A stretch of DNA of 64,000 nucleotides from positions 124,001 through 188,000 of the forward strand of contig NZ_JABBGE010000013.1 of NCBI RefSeq assembly GCF_012927245.1, given 5' to 3'. Below, piece after piece: positions 34,363 to 43,803 of this stretch (within the stretch, counting starts at the first letter, position 1; the number at the start of each line of letters is the position of its first letter). The DNA comes from Streptomyces sp. R302 (GTDB lineage: Bacteria > Actinomycetota > Actinomycetes > Streptomycetales > Streptomycetaceae). A program made the translations under genes and the position numbers. Under the pieces are notes generated by a model. It searched no databases and was not told where the DNA came from. It saw only the letters and a list, made by a program, of their open reading frames with translations.

Positions 34363-35820
34363 GTGGCCGATGAGCTCACTCCGGAGACCCCGGACGAGGC
34401 CGAGGAGCCGATCAAGCAGCGGAAGAACGGCCTGTACCAGGGCGTGTCCGACGAGCTGGCCGAGAGCATGAAGTCCGGCTGGGCCGACACGGAGCTGACC
34501 GGCCTCGCGCCGATCCCGCAGGCCGAGCGGACCGCCGCCCGGCGCGCCGCGCTCTCCGCCCGCTTCCCGGGCGAGCGCCTGGTGATCCCGGCCGGCAACC
34601 TGAAGACCCGGTCGAACGACACCGAGTACAGCTTCCGCGCCTCCACCGAGTACGCGTACCTCACCGGCGACCAGACCCACGACGGCGTCCTCGTCCTGGA
34701 GCCGACCGCGACCGGCCACGACGCCACGATCTACCTGCTGCCCCGCTCGGACCGCGAGAACGGCGAGTTCTGGCTCGACGGCATGGGCGAGCTGTGGGTC
34801 GGCCGCCGCCACTCCCTCACCGAGGCGGAGCAGCTGCTCGGCCTGCCGGCGAAGGACGTCCGCGAGCTGGCCGCCGCCCTCACCGAGGCCACCGGCCCGG
34901 TCCGTGCCGTGCGCGGCCACGACGCCGGCATCGAGGCGGCCCTCACCGACAAGGTCACCGCCGAGCGCGACGAGGAGCTGCGGGTCTTCCTCTCCGAGGC
35001 CCGGCTGGTCAAGGACGACTTCGAGATCGCCGAGCTGGAGAAGGCCTGCGCCTCCACCGCCCGCGGCTTCGAGGACGTCGTGAAGGTCCTCGACAAGGCC
35101 GAGGCCACCAGCGAGCGCTACATCGAGGGCACCTTCTTCCTGCGCGCCCGCGTCGAGGGCAACGACGTCGGCTACGGCACCATCGCCGCCGCCGGCCCGC
35201 ACGCCTGCACCCTGCACTGGGTCCGCAACGACGGCGCCGTCCGCTCCGGCGACCTGCTCCTGCTCGACGCCGGCGTCGAGACCACCGAGCTGTACACCGC
35301 CGACGTCACCCGCACCCTGCCCATCAACGGCCGGTACACCGACGTCCAGCGCAAGATCTACGACGCCGTGTACGAGGCGCAGGAGGCGGGCATCGCCGCG
35401 GTGAAGCCCGGCGCCGCCTACCGCGACTTCCACGACGCCGCCCAGCGGGTGCTCGCCGAGAAGCTCGTCGAGTGGGGCCTCGTCGAGGGCCCGGCCGAGC
35501 GCGTCCTGGAGCTGGGCCTCCAGCGCCGCTGGACCCTGCACGGCACCGGCCACATGCTCGGCATGGACGTCCACGACTGCGCCGCCGCGCGCACCGAGGC
35601 GTACGTCGACACCACCCTGGAGCCGGGCATGTGCCTGACCGTCGAGCCGGGGCTGTACTTCCAGGCCGACGACCTGACCGTGCCGGAGGAGTACCGCGGC
35701 ATCGGCGTCCGGATCGAGGACGACATCCTCGTCACGGAGGACGGCAACCGGAACCTGTCGGACCAGCTGCCCCGCCGGTCGGACGAGGTCGAGGCGTGGA
35801 TGGCCGGCCTGAAGGGCTGA
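34363..35820 (+). CDS. pepP: Aminopeptidase P family (Xaa-Pro aminopeptidase)
   Basis: 485 residues. N-terminal aminopeptidase P domain (about 40-190) and a C-terminal pita-bread M24 peptidase domain (about 215-475). The five metal ligands are visible: Asp in LLLDAGVE, Asp in TADVTRT, His in HGTGHMLGMDVHD, Glu in TVEPGLY and Glu in VRIEDD. It removes N-terminal residues next to proline, with two Mn ions, in the cytoplasm. The GTG at 34363 follows AAGAGGAGG at about 8 nt. A hairpin terminator follows the stop. Confidence 0.95.
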   Translation: MADELTPETPDEAEEPIKQRKNGLYQGVSDELAESMKSGWADTELTGLAPIPQAERTAARRAALSARFPGERLVIPAGNLKTRSNDTEYSFRASTEYAYLTGDQTHDGVLVLEPTATGHDATIYLLPRSDRENGEFWLDGMGELWVGRRHSLTEAEQLLGLPAKDVRELAAALTEATGPVRAVRGHDAGIEAALTDKVTAERDEELRVFLSEARLVKDDFEIAELEKACASTARGFEDVVKVLDKAEATSERYIEGTFFLRARVEGNDVGYGTIAAAGPHACTLHWVRNDGAVRSGDLLLLDAGVETTELYTADVTRTLPINGRYTDVQRKIYDAVYEAQEAGIAAVKPGAAYRDFHDAAQRVLAEKLVEWGLVEGPAERVLELGLQRRWTLHGTGHMLGMDVHDCAAARTEAYVDTTLEPGMCLTVEPGLYFQADDLTVPEEYRGIGVRIEDDILVTEDGNRNLSDQLPRRSDEVEAWMAGLKG

Positions 35821-35835
35821 CGCCCCACGCGTACG

Positions 35836-35865
35836 GGCCCCGTCGGCGACCTCGCCGACGGGGCC
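35836..35865. terminator. Terminator between pepP and the converging ATPase gene
   Basis: 13-bp stem GGCCCCGTCGGCG with a 4-nt loop. Confidence 0.85.
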
Positions 35866-35868
35866 TCG

Positions 35869-36318
35869 TCATGCCAGCAGGAGGGACGGACTGTCCTTCC
35901 ACTTCAGGATCTTGTCGAAGCTGACGACCGCCCCGCCCCGGCCCGAGCGGCCGAACTGGACGTGGTCGGAGAGCTCCTCGATCAGGCGCAGGCCGCGGCC
36001 GCTCTCGGCGTCCGGCCGGGCGGCCGGGGCGGACGCGTGCGGCGTCCCCGGGAAGCCCGGGCCGGCGTCGGCGACCTCGATGCGGCAGGTCTCGCCGTCG
36101 AGGAAGGCCGTCACCCGGTACGCCTCCGAGGCCCGGCCCGCGGCGGCGGTGCCGCCGTGCTCGACCGCGTTGGCACACGCCTCGGTCAGGGCCACCGACA
36201 GCTCGTAGGAGACGTCGGGATCCACCCCGGCCGTCTCCATGGTGCCGAGGAACAGGCGCCGGGCGAGCGGCACGCTCGCGGCCTCGCGCCGCAGATGGAG
36301 TGACCACCAGATGCTCAT
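35869..36318 (-). CDS. RsbW-like ATP-binding protein
   Basis: 149 residues, GHKL ATPase of the anti-sigma/serine-kinase type: SVALTEACANAVEHGG (N box, about 41-56), EVADAGPGFPG (G1) and ESGRGLRLIEELSD (G2). The conserved MSIWWSLHLRREAASVPLARR N-terminus marks a Streptomyces-specific group. The ATG at 36318 has GGGAGG 7 nt upstream. It may control a sigma factor or act with the SpoIIE-type phosphatase encoded 1.7 kb away; that link is only inference. Confidence 0.85.
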   Translation of the reverse strand: MSIWWSLHLRREAASVPLARRLFLGTMETAGVDPDVSYELSVALTEACANAVEHGGTAAAGRASEAYRVTAFLDGETCRIEVADAGPGFPGTPHASAPAARPDAESGRGLRLIEELSDHVQFGRSGRGGAVVSFDKILKWKDSPSLLLA

Positions 36319-36433
36319 GCTCCAGCCTCCCGGCAGCGGCTCGACATACCCCTAGCTATTGCCGGGGACGGCCCTCCGTAAGCGCGTGAACCGGTCAAGA
36401 GCGCCCGTTCGGCGGATGCGAGGGGCCCCGGGG

Positions 36434-36502
36434 CCGGTGTATGTCCGGGGTAGACCCCGGTGGATATCCGGGGTATGTCCCGGTGGATGTCCTCCCGAAC
36501 AC
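36434..36502. repeat. 23-bp repeat, about three units
   Basis: CCGGTGGATATCCGGGGTAT-like units start at 36434, 36457 and 36480, exactly 23 bp apart, upstream of both divergent genes. Confidence 0.8.
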
Positions 36503-36568
36503 TCCCAAGGCCGACCTTGCGGACCTGCCTCCTGCGGGCGGGTGCCCTGGTGCGATGATGGGGCCGCC

Positions 36569-37348
36569 ATGTCTGCCCCCGCGCTCGCTCCACGGCTGCT
36601 GAGGGCCGCGGTGTTCACCGCGGTCTGCGTCGTGCTGTCCGCGCTCGGCCACGCCCTCGCCGCCTGCGCGGGCATCGCCCTGTGGACCCTCCTCGCCGGC
36701 TTCCTCGGCGTCTTCGGGGTCACGGTCCTGCTCACCGGGCGCGAGCGCTCGCTCGGCTTCGTCGTCGCGACCCTCGCGGGCGGACAGCTGGGGCTCCATC
36801 TCCTCTTCGGCCTCGGACAGCGGCAGCTCGCGCTGAGCGCCCAGGCCGACGACGCCCTCGTCCGGATGGCGGCCAAGCTCGTCTGCGGCTCGGGCGCGGC
36901 CAACCTCACCCCCGGCGACGCCGCCGGGATCCTCAGCCGGGCCGGGATCGACCCGGCGGCCACGTCCGCCCACGCGGGCCTGCACGGGGCCGCCGCCGCG
37001 CCCGCCGACGCGCTGCTGCCGAGCCTGCCGATGGCCCTCGGGCATCTGCTCGCCGCCCTGGTGGCCGGCTGGCTGCTGCGCCGGGGCGACCTGGCCCTCG
37101 TCCGGCTCGTGGAGCTCTCCGAGCAGCGCGCCGGCGAGCTCGCCGAGGGGGTGCCCGTACGCTCCCTGCGCGCCGCGCTCCGGCTCGTCCGGGCCCTGCT
37201 CGCCGGCCTGGCGGCGCTGGCCCCGGCCGGTCCGCGCGGCCGGCTCCGCACCGCCCTCGACTCCCCGCCGCCGCCGGTGGCCGGGGCACTCCAGCACACG
37301 GTGATCCGCCGCGGCCCGCCGGCCGCCGCCTGCGTCCTCGCAGCCTGA
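36569..37348 (+). CDS. Integral membrane protein next to the copper genes
   Basis: 259 residues with three membrane helices in the first 85 residues, a periplasmic-type loop (about 88-150) and a fourth helix (about 155-176), then a basic Ala/Arg/Leu-rich tail. Family not recognised, but homologues commonly head the YcnI-Sco-ECuC copper cluster, which starts 148 bp downstream on the same strand. The ATG at 36569 is the start chosen because it opens the hydrophobic N-terminus. There is no Cys/Met/His cluster that would prove copper handling. Confidence 0.7.
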   Translation: MSAPALAPRLLRAAVFTAVCVVLSALGHALAACAGIALWTLLAGFLGVFGVTVLLTGRERSLGFVVATLAGGQLGLHLLFGLGQRQLALSAQADDALVRMAAKLVCGSGAANLTPGDAAGILSRAGIDPAATSAHAGLHGAAAAPADALLPSLPMALGHLLAALVAGWLLRRGDLALVRLVELSEQRAGELAEGVPVRSLRAALRLVRALLAGLAALAPAGPRGRLRTALDSPPPPVAGALQHTVIRRGPPAAACVLAA

Positions 37349-37495
37349 CGCGGTCCGCTCCAGGGGGAGCGGGGCCGCGCCCGTCCGCGCCCCTCCGCCC
37401 CGGGTCCGCCCGTGGCGCCGCGGGCCGCCGGACCGGACCGCCTTCTCTCTCGCGGGCCCGCCACGGGCCCCTTCACCGAGCCGGAGTGTCTCCAC

Positions 37496-38245
37496 ATGAA
37501 CCTGTCCCGCGTCGCCCTCGCCGCCGGCACCGCCGCCGCCTCCGTCGTCCTCCTGTCGGGCACGGCCTTCGCCCATGTGAGCGTGCAGCCGCAGGGCGAG
37601 GCCGCCAAGGGCGGCTACGCGACCGTGAACATCAAGGTCCCGAACGAGCGCGACAACGCCTCCACCGTGAAGCTGGAGGTCAACTTCCCGCTCGACCACC
37701 CGCTCGCCTCCGTCATGCCGCAGCCCGTTCCCGGCTGGAAGACCGAGGTCACCAAGTCCAAGCTGGACAAGCCGCTGACCCTGCACGGCAAGCAGATCAA
37801 CGAGGCCGTCTCCAAGGTGACCTGGACCGCGGACGGCTCGAAGATCGGCCCCGGCCAGTTCCAGCAGTTCCCGCTCTCCCTCGGCCAGCTGCCGGAGGAC
37901 GCCGACCAGCTCGTCCTCAAGGCCATCCAGACCTACGACAACAACGAGGTCGTGCGCTGGATCGAGGAGCAGAAGGGCTCCGAGGAACCGCAGAACCCGG
38001 CCCCGGTCCTGAAGCTCTCGGCCGCCGGCGCCGACCACCACGGCGGCGGCGCCGCGCCCACCGCCTCGGCCTCCGCCGCGGCGGACGCGAAGGCCGGTCA
38101 CGAGCACGGGGACGGCGACCACACCGAGACCGCGTCCGGCTCCTCCAGCGACACCACGGCCCGCGTCCTCGGCGTCGTCGGCATCCTCGTCGGCATCGCC
38201 GGCGTCGCCTTCGGCGTCCTCTACGGCCGCCGCCGCTCGGCCTGA
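37496..38245 (+). CDS. YcnI-type copper-binding protein (DUF1775)
   Basis: 249 residues. A signal peptide cleaved after AFA leaves His27 as the mature N-terminal residue, the copper ligand of the YcnI fold (HVSVQPQGEAAKGGYATVNIKVPNE). The conserved VPGWKTEV supplies the Trp of the site. After the domain (to about 170) comes a His/Asp/Gly linker with HEHGDGDH, then a C-terminal membrane helix (about 220-240) and a Arg-Arg-Arg stop. It would bind copper outside the membrane and hand it on. Followed by sco, ecuC, copCD and dtpA homologues, all rightward. Confidence 0.92.
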   Translation: MNLSRVALAAGTAAASVVLLSGTAFAHVSVQPQGEAAKGGYATVNIKVPNERDNASTVKLEVNFPLDHPLASVMPQPVPGWKTEVTKSKLDKPLTLHGKQINEAVSKVTWTADGSKIGPGQFQQFPLSLGQLPEDADQLVLKAIQTYDNNEVVRWIEEQKGSEEPQNPAPVLKLSAAGADHHGGGAAPTASASAAADAKAGHEHGDGDHTETASGSSSDTTARVLGVVGILVGIAGVAFGVLYGRRRSA

Positions 38246-38314
38246 GGCACCCCCGCCACGACCCGCACCCCCGGCATGTCTCGTACTTCCCGTACTCCGA
38301 AAGACACTCATCGC

Positions 38315-39049
38315 ATGTCCACAGAGAAGACGTCCCCGTCGCAGAGCGGCGGGGACGGCACCACAGGCCGCCCCGGACGGCGCACCCCGCTGATCATCGC
38401 CGCCGTCGCCATCGTCGCCGCCCTCGGCATCACCGCCGCGGTCGGGCTCGGCGGCGACGACGAGAAGGACGCCTCGTCCTCCGGCATCGCCCGGATCGAG
38501 GGCGTCACCGAGAAGACCCGGGCCGCCACCGTCCTCGACCGCCCCTTCACCAAGCCCGACCTCGTCCTCACCGACACCAAGGGCGAGCGCTACGACCTGC
38601 GCGAGCGCACCAAGGGCAAGCCGACGCTCATCTACTTCGGCTACACCAACTGCCCCGACGTGTGCCCGCTGACGATGAGCAACATCGCCATCGCCAAGAA
38701 GCAGCTCCCCAAGGCCGACCAGGACAAGCTCCAGGTCGTCTTCGTCACCACCGACCCCGAGCGGGACACGTCCGCCTCGCTGGCCAAGTGGCTGCCGGGC
38801 TTCGGCGACCCGTCCTTCACCGGGCTCACCGGCGACTTCGCGACGATCCAGGCGGGCGCCCGCTCGATCGGCATCGGCATCGACCCGCCGAAGAAGGAGA
38901 AGGACGGCACCGTCGTCTCCATGCACGGCGCCCAGGTCATCGCCTTCTCCCCCACCACCGACCAGGGCTACGTCCTGTACGGGGAGGACGCCACCGTCGA
39001 CGACTACGCCAAGGACCTGCCGAAGATCATCAAGGGGGAGAACCCGTGA
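38315..39049 (+). CDS. sco: SCO1/SenC-type copper chaperone
   Basis: 244 residues: membrane anchor (about 24-46), then a thioredoxin-like domain with the copper ligands Cys113 and Cys117 (NCPDVCP) and His204 (SMHGAQ). In S. lividans, Sco delivers copper to cytochrome oxidase and is tied to morphological development. The ATG at 38315 is preferred over one 13 codons upstream, which lacks any ribosome site. Its stop overlaps the GTG of the ecuC homologue (GTGA). Confidence 0.92.
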   Translation: MSTEKTSPSQSGGDGTTGRPGRRTPLIIAAVAIVAALGITAAVGLGGDDEKDASSSGIARIEGVTEKTRAATVLDRPFTKPDLVLTDTKGERYDLRERTKGKPTLIYFGYTNCPDVCPLTMSNIAIAKKQLPKADQDKLQVVFVTTDPERDTSASLAKWLPGFGDPSFTGLTGDFATIQAGARSIGIGIDPPKKEKDGTVVSMHGAQVIAFSPTTDQGYVLYGEDATVDDYAKDLPKIIKGENP

Positions 39050-39498
39050 CCCGCCGCACCACCGCCCTTTCCGCCTCCGTCGCGCTCGCCGCCGCGCTCG
39101 CGCTCACCGGGTGCTCGTCCGACGGCGGGAAGCCCGAGCTGAAGGTCAGCGGCGCGTACATGCCCCAGCCCGTGACGGACATGGCCGGCGGCTTCCTCAT
39201 CATCGAGAACACCGGCGACACCGCCGACAAGCTCACCTCGGTCACCAGCCCGCTCTCGGACGACGTCACGATGCACGAGACGAAGAACCAGAAGATGGAG
39301 ATGGTGAAGGCCTTCGACATCCCCGCCAACGGGGAGCTGAAGCTGGCCCGGGGCGGCAACCACCTCATGTTCATGGAGCTGAAGAAGAAGCCGAAGCAGG
39401 GCGAGAAGGTCAGCGTCGAGCTGCACTTCGAGAAGGCCGACCCGATCACGGTCGAGCTGCCCGTCGAAGCCACCAACCACAACCCGCAGCAGCACTGA
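39046..39498 (+). CDS. ecuC: PCuAC-type copper chaperone lipoprotein (ECuC)
   Basis: 150 residues. A lipobox (LTGC, Cys23) marks it as a lipoprotein on the outer face of the membrane. The PCuAC Cu(I) site is present in order: His77, the Met84/Met86 pair, then His106-x-Met108 with Met110. In S. lividans ECuC passes copper to Sco. GTG at 39046 overlaps the sco stop and has GGGGGAG upstream. Confidence 0.92.
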   Translation: MTRRTTALSASVALAAALALTGCSSDGGKPELKVSGAYMPQPVTDMAGGFLIIENTGDTADKLTSVTSPLSDDVTMHETKNQKMEMVKAFDIPANGELKLARGGNHLMFMELKKKPKQGEKVSVELHFEKADPITVELPVEATNHNPQQH

Positions 39499-39519
39499 GC
39501 TCGTTGACGGAGTGACACA

Positions 39520-41436
39520 GTGACGACAACCACCGCCCCCCGCCTCGGTACCGCCCTGGCCCGGCTGCTCGTACTCGCGGCCGCGCTCCTGGGCATGCTC
39601 CTCGCCGGCGCCGCCCCCGCCTCCGCGCACGCGGCGCTGACCGGGAGCGACCCCGGCGACGGGGCGGTGGTCGCCACCGCTCCCAAGGAGGTCGGCCTCA
39701 TCTTCTCGGAACAGGTCGCGATGAGCGCCGACTCGATCCGGGTCCTCGACCCCTCGGGCCGGCGCGCCGACACCGGCGAGATCATCAACCTGTGCAGCGG
39801 TGCCGTCGTCAAGTACGGAGTGGCCCTGCGGGCCGGTCTGCCGGACGGCACCTACACCGTCGCCTGGCAGACCGTCTCCGCCGACAGCCACCCCATCGCC
39901 GGGGCCTTCACCTTCTCCATCGGCGCCCCCTCCGCCACCTCGGTCGCGCTGCCCGAGCAGACGGCCGGCGGCGGGGTCGTCGGCGCCCTCTACGGGATCG
40001 CGCGCTATCTGTCGTACGCGGGCTTCGCCGTCCTCGTCGGCGGCGGCGCCTTCGTGCTGCTGTGCTGGCCGCGCGGCGCGGGCGTCCGGCCCGTGCAGCG
40101 GACCGTGGTCCGGGGCTGGCTGACCCTCACCGGCGCCACCCTGGCCATGCTGCTGCTCCGCGGCCCGTACACCGGCTCCGGCAGGCTCGCCGACGTCTTC
40201 GACCTGGCCGGGCTCCAGGCCGTGCTCCAGACCAAGACGGGGGCCGCGCTCACCTCCCGGCTGCTGCTGCTCGGGGCGGCCGCGCTCTTCGTCGCCGTCC
40301 TCTTCGGCGCGTACGCCCGGCGCACCGACCCCAAGGAGCGCAAGGACCTCGCCTTCGGCCTGGGCCTCGGCGGCACCGTGGTCGCCGCGGGCATCGCCGG
40401 CACCTGGGCGCTCGCCGAGCACGCCTCCACCGGCATCCAGCCCGGCATCGCCATGCCGGTCGACATCCTGCACCTCCTGGCGGTCGCCGCCTGGCTCGGC
40501 GGGCTCACCACCCTGCTGGTCGCCCTCTACCGGGCGCCCTCCGTCGAGCGCGCGGCCGTCGAGCGCTTCTCCCGGGTCGCCTTCGTCTCGGTCGCCGCCC
40601 TGGTGGCCACCGGCCTCTACCAGTCCTGGCGCCAGGTCGGCTCCTGGTCCGCCCTCACCGGCACCCGGTACGGGCAGCTGCTCCTGGTGAAGATCGGCCT
40701 GATGGCGGTACTCGTCGGCATCGCCTGGATATCCCGCCGCTGGACCCGTCGCCTGGCGGATCGGACGGCGTCGGAGACCGGGGAGGAGGAGCTTGAGCCT
40801 GATCCGGAGAGCGCCGAAGAGGAGCTTCAGGAGCAGGACCCTCAGGACGGGCCCGATCCCGAGCGGGCCGCCCAGCTCGCCCGGCAGCGGGCCGCCGTGG
40901 CCACCGCCCGGCGGAAGAAGGCGCGGGACGCGGACCCCGAGCGGACCGGCCTGCGCCGCTCGGTGCTGACCGAGGCCGCCGTGGCCGTCGTCCTGCTCGC
41001 CGTGACCACCGTCCTCACCTCCACCGAGCCCGGCCGCACCGAGGAGGCCGCCCGGAACGGCGGGACGACGGCCGGCTCGGCCGCGGTGCCCGACCGCCCG
41101 GTCGACATCCGCCTCCCCTTCGACACCGGCGGCGTGGACGGCGAGGGCGTCGTCCGGCTCAGCCTCGACCCGGGCCGCACCGGCGCCAACGCCCTGCACC
41201 TCTTCGTGGAGCGCCCCAACGGCAAGCCGCTGGACGTCCCCGAGATCAAGGTGAACCTCACCCTGGAGGAGAAGGGCGTCGGCCCGCTTCCCGTCGCCCC
41301 CGACCGGATCCAGACCGGGCACTGGAGCGCGAGCGGCGTCCAGCTCCCGCTGCCCGGCGAATGGCGGATCCAGGTGACGGTCCGTACCTCCGAGATCGAC
41401 CAGACCACCATCGAGAAGAACGTCAAGATCGGCTGA
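39520..41436 (+). CDS. CopC-CopD fusion copper transport protein
   Basis: 638 residues. Signal peptide ending ASA, then a CopC domain with N-terminal His37 (HAALTGSDPGDG) and a second His in SADSHPIAGAF. Next comes a CopD-type membrane domain with about eight helices (about 155-420), then a charged cytoplasmic-type linker, one further helix (about 482-497) and a C-terminal YtkA-like domain ending EKNVKIG. It probably moves copper across the membrane. GTG at 39520 has GGAG upstream. The stop abuts the ATG of the peroxidase gene. Confidence 0.9.
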   Translation: MTTTTAPRLGTALARLLVLAAALLGMLLAGAAPASAHAALTGSDPGDGAVVATAPKEVGLIFSEQVAMSADSIRVLDPSGRRADTGEIINLCSGAVVKYGVALRAGLPDGTYTVAWQTVSADSHPIAGAFTFSIGAPSATSVALPEQTAGGGVVGALYGIARYLSYAGFAVLVGGGAFVLLCWPRGAGVRPVQRTVVRGWLTLTGATLAMLLLRGPYTGSGRLADVFDLAGLQAVLQTKTGAALTSRLLLLGAAALFVAVLFGAYARRTDPKERKDLAFGLGLGGTVVAAGIAGTWALAEHASTGIQPGIAMPVDILHLLAVAAWLGGLTTLLVALYRAPSVERAAVERFSRVAFVSVAALVATGLYQSWRQVGSWSALTGTRYGQLLLVKIGLMAVLVGIAWISRRWTRRLADRTASETGEEELEPDPESAEEELQEQDPQDGPDPERAAQLARQRAAVATARRKKARDADPERTGLRRSVLTEAAVAVVLLAVTTVLTSTEPGRTEEAARNGGTTAGSAAVPDRPVDIRLPFDTGGVDGEGVVRLSLDPGRTGANALHLFVERPNGKPLDVPEIKVNLTLEEKGVGPLPVAPDRIQTGHWSASGVQLPLPGEWRIQVTVRTSEIDQTTIEKNVKIG

Positions 41437-42807
41437 ATGACCGTGAGCAACCCCGTGACCGGCCCCGCGTCCGACGGCACCACGCCCGCCTCCACCTCCA
41501 CCTCCACCTCCGCCTCCACCTCCACCTCCGTCTCCGTCTCCGACAGCGGCCACCTCGACATCTCCCGGCGCCGGCTGCTCGGCACCGTCGGCGCGGCGGG
41601 CGCGGCCGGCCTGGTGATCGGCGCCGCCGGCGGTGCCGGGATCGCGGCGGCCGTCTCGGAGGACGGCACCGCCACGCCCGGGGCCGGCGGCTCCGGCGCC
41701 CTCACCTCGGTGGGGGCCACCGAGGTGGGCTTCCACGGGCGCCATCAGCCCGGGATCACCACCCCGCTGCAGTCGCGGGGCCATCTGATCGCCTTCGACC
41801 TCGCGCCGGGCGCGGGCCGCAGGGAGGCCGCCGCGCTGCTGCGCCGCTGGTCGGCGACGGCGCGGACGCTGATGGCGGGGGAGGCGCCGGCGTCCGGGGA
41901 CACCGGGATCGCGCTGGACGCGGGCCCGTCCTCCCTCACGGTCACCTTCGGCTTCGGCCGCACCTTCTTCGACCGGACCGGCCTCGCCGCCCGGCGCCCG
42001 GCGCAGCTCGACCCGCTGCCCGCCTTCTCCTCCGACGCGGTCGACCCGAAGCGCTCCGAGGGCGACCTGTGGGTGCAGATCGGGGCGGACGACGCCCTGG
42101 TCGCCTTCCACGCGCTGCGCGCGCTCCAGAAGGACGCCGGGGACGCTGCCCGGGTCCGCTGGCAGATGAACGGCTTCAACCGCTCGGCCGGGGCGACCGC
42201 GCGCCCGATGACGGCCCGGAACCTGATGGGGCAGGTCGACGGCACGAACAACCCGAAGACCACCGACCCCGACTTCGACCGGCGGATCTTCGTCCCGGCC
42301 GGGGCGCCCGGCGCCCAGGACTGGATGGCGGGCGGCTCCTACGCGGTCGTGCGGCGGATCCGGATGCTCCTGGACGACTGGGAGGGGCTGGCGCGGGAGA
42401 AACAGGAGCGGGTCATCGGCCGCCGCAAGGCGGACGGGGCGCCGCTCTCGGGCGGCTCGGAGACCACTCCGCTGGACCTGGACAAGCTGGGCCCGGACGG
42501 AAAGCCCGTCATCCCCGACAACGCCCATGCCCGGATCTCCGCCCCCGAACAGAACGGCGGGGCGGCGATGCTGCGCCGGCCCTTCTCCTTCCACGACGGG
42601 ATCGACGCGGACGGCACCCCGGACGCCGGACTCCTCTTCGTCTGCTGGCAGGCGGACCCGCTGCGCGGCTTCGTGCCCGTGCAGCGGAAGCTCGACCGGG
42701 GCGACGCGCTGTCGGCCTTCATCCGGCACGAGTCGAGCGGTCTCTACGCCGTACCGGGCGGGGCCGCCGAGGGCGAGTACGTCGGCCAGCGGCTGCTGGA
42801 GTCCTGA
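41437..42807 (+). CDS. dtpA: Tat-exported DyP-type heme peroxidase (DtpA)
   Basis: 456 residues. A twin-arginine signal (ISRRRLLGT, about 42-50) follows a Ser/Thr repeat tail. DyP motifs: GQVDGTNNP (265-273, catalytic Asp268), proximal heme His364 (DNAHARISAP) and distal Arg380. In S. lividans DtpA works with the copper enzyme GlxA and needs the neighbouring copper chaperones, matching this operon. The first 37 residues carry an in-frame hexanucleotide repeat (T-S-T-S) at about 41485-41545. Confidence 0.92.
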   Translation: MTVSNPVTGPASDGTTPASTSTSTSASTSTSVSVSDSGHLDISRRRLLGTVGAAGAAGLVIGAAGGAGIAAAVSEDGTATPGAGGSGALTSVGATEVGFHGRHQPGITTPLQSRGHLIAFDLAPGAGRREAAALLRRWSATARTLMAGEAPASGDTGIALDAGPSSLTVTFGFGRTFFDRTGLAARRPAQLDPLPAFSSDAVDPKRSEGDLWVQIGADDALVAFHALRALQKDAGDAARVRWQMNGFNRSAGATARPMTARNLMGQVDGTNNPKTTDPDFDRRIFVPAGAPGAQDWMAGGSYAVVRRIRMLLDDWEGLAREKQERVIGRRKADGAPLSGGSETTPLDLDKLGPDGKPVIPDNAHARISAPEQNGGAAMLRRPFSFHDGIDADGTPDAGLLFVCWQADPLRGFVPVQRKLDRGDALSAFIRHESSGLYAVPGGAAEGEYVGQRLLES

Positions 42808-42855
42808 GGCCGGGCCGAGGGCTGAGACGGGGCGGGGCAGGGCGCCGGGGCGCAT

Positions 42856-42861
42856 TAGGGT
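42856..42861 (+). promoter_or_regulatory. -10 of a leaderless pheA promoter
   Basis: TAGGGT exactly 6 nt before the pheA ATG. An AGGGTGA within the same stretch could also act as a ribosome site, so the leaderless reading is not certain. Confidence 0.4.
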
Positions 42862-42867
42862 GACGGT

Positions 42868-43803
42868 ATGTCCGCCACCCGGTACACCTACCTCGGTCCC
42901 GAAGGCACGTTCACGGAGGCCGCGCTGCGGAGCCTGCCCGAGGCGGCCACGCGGGAACTCGTCCCCATGGTCTCGGTCCCGGCCGCGCTCGACGCCGTAC
43001 GGAACGGGGAGGCGGCCGCCGCGCTCGTCCCGATCGAGAACTCGGTCGAGGGCGGGGTGACGGCGACCCTCGACGAGCTGGCCTCCGGCGAGCCGCTGAT
43101 GATCTACCGCGAGGTGCTGCTGCCGATCGCCTTCGCGCTGCTCGTGCGCCCCGGGACCGCGCTGTCGGACGTCAAGACGGTGACGGGCCATCCGGTGGCC
43201 CAGCCGCAGGTGCGCAACTGGCTGCGCAAGCACCTCCCGGAGGCGGTGTGGGAGTCGGCGGCGTCCAACGCGGACGGCGCCCGGCTGGTGCAGGAGGGGC
43301 GGTTCGACGCGGCCTTCGCGGGTGAGTTCGCGGCGGCGACGTACGGCCTGGAGGCACTGGTCAAGGAGATCCACGACGCGGAGAACGCGGAGACGCGGTT
43401 CGTGCTCGTGGGCCGGCCGGCCCGGCCGGCGGCGCCGACCGGCGCGGACAAGACCTCGGTGGTGCTGTGGCTGGGTGACGATCATCCGGGTGCCCTTCTG
43501 GAACTCCTGCAGGAGTTCGCGGTGCGTGGGGTGAACCTGATGCTGATCCAGTCCCGGCCGACGGGGGCGGGGATCGGGAACTACTGCTTCGCCGTGGACG
43601 CCGAGGGCCATGTCTCGGACCGGCGGGTCGCCGAGGCGCTGATGGGTCTGAAGCGGATCTGCCCGCAGGTGCGCTTCCTCGGCTCGTATCCGCGTGCGGG
43701 TGCGTCCCGCGCGGACGTGAGGCCGCTGCGGCGGGGGACCTCGGACGAAGAGTTCACGGCTGCCTCCGACTGGCTGGCGAGGGCCCAGGACGGCAGGGCC
43801 TGA
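42868..43803 (+). CDS. pheA: Prephenate dehydratase
   Basis: 311 residues, converts prephenate to phenylpyruvate in phenylalanine synthesis (cytoplasm). The periplasmic-binding-protein-like catalytic domain (1-185) has YLGPEGTFTEAAL and the catalytic Thr176-Arg177-Phe178 (ETRFVLV). The regulatory ACT domain (about 197-275) has GALLELLQEF; the Phe-binding E-S-R-P motif reads QSRP here. No chorismate mutase domain is fused. It precedes serS, as in other Streptomyces. Confidence 0.95.
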   Translation: MSATRYTYLGPEGTFTEAALRSLPEAATRELVPMVSVPAALDAVRNGEAAAALVPIENSVEGGVTATLDELASGEPLMIYREVLLPIAFALLVRPGTALSDVKTVTGHPVAQPQVRNWLRKHLPEAVWESAASNADGARLVQEGRFDAAFAGEFAAATYGLEALVKEIHDAENAETRFVLVGRPARPAAPTGADKTSVVLWLGDDHPGALLELLQEFAVRGVNLMLIQSRPTGAGIGNYCFAVDAEGHVSDRRVAEALMGLKRICPQVRFLGSYPRAGASRADVRPLRRGTSDEEFTAASDWLARAQDGRA

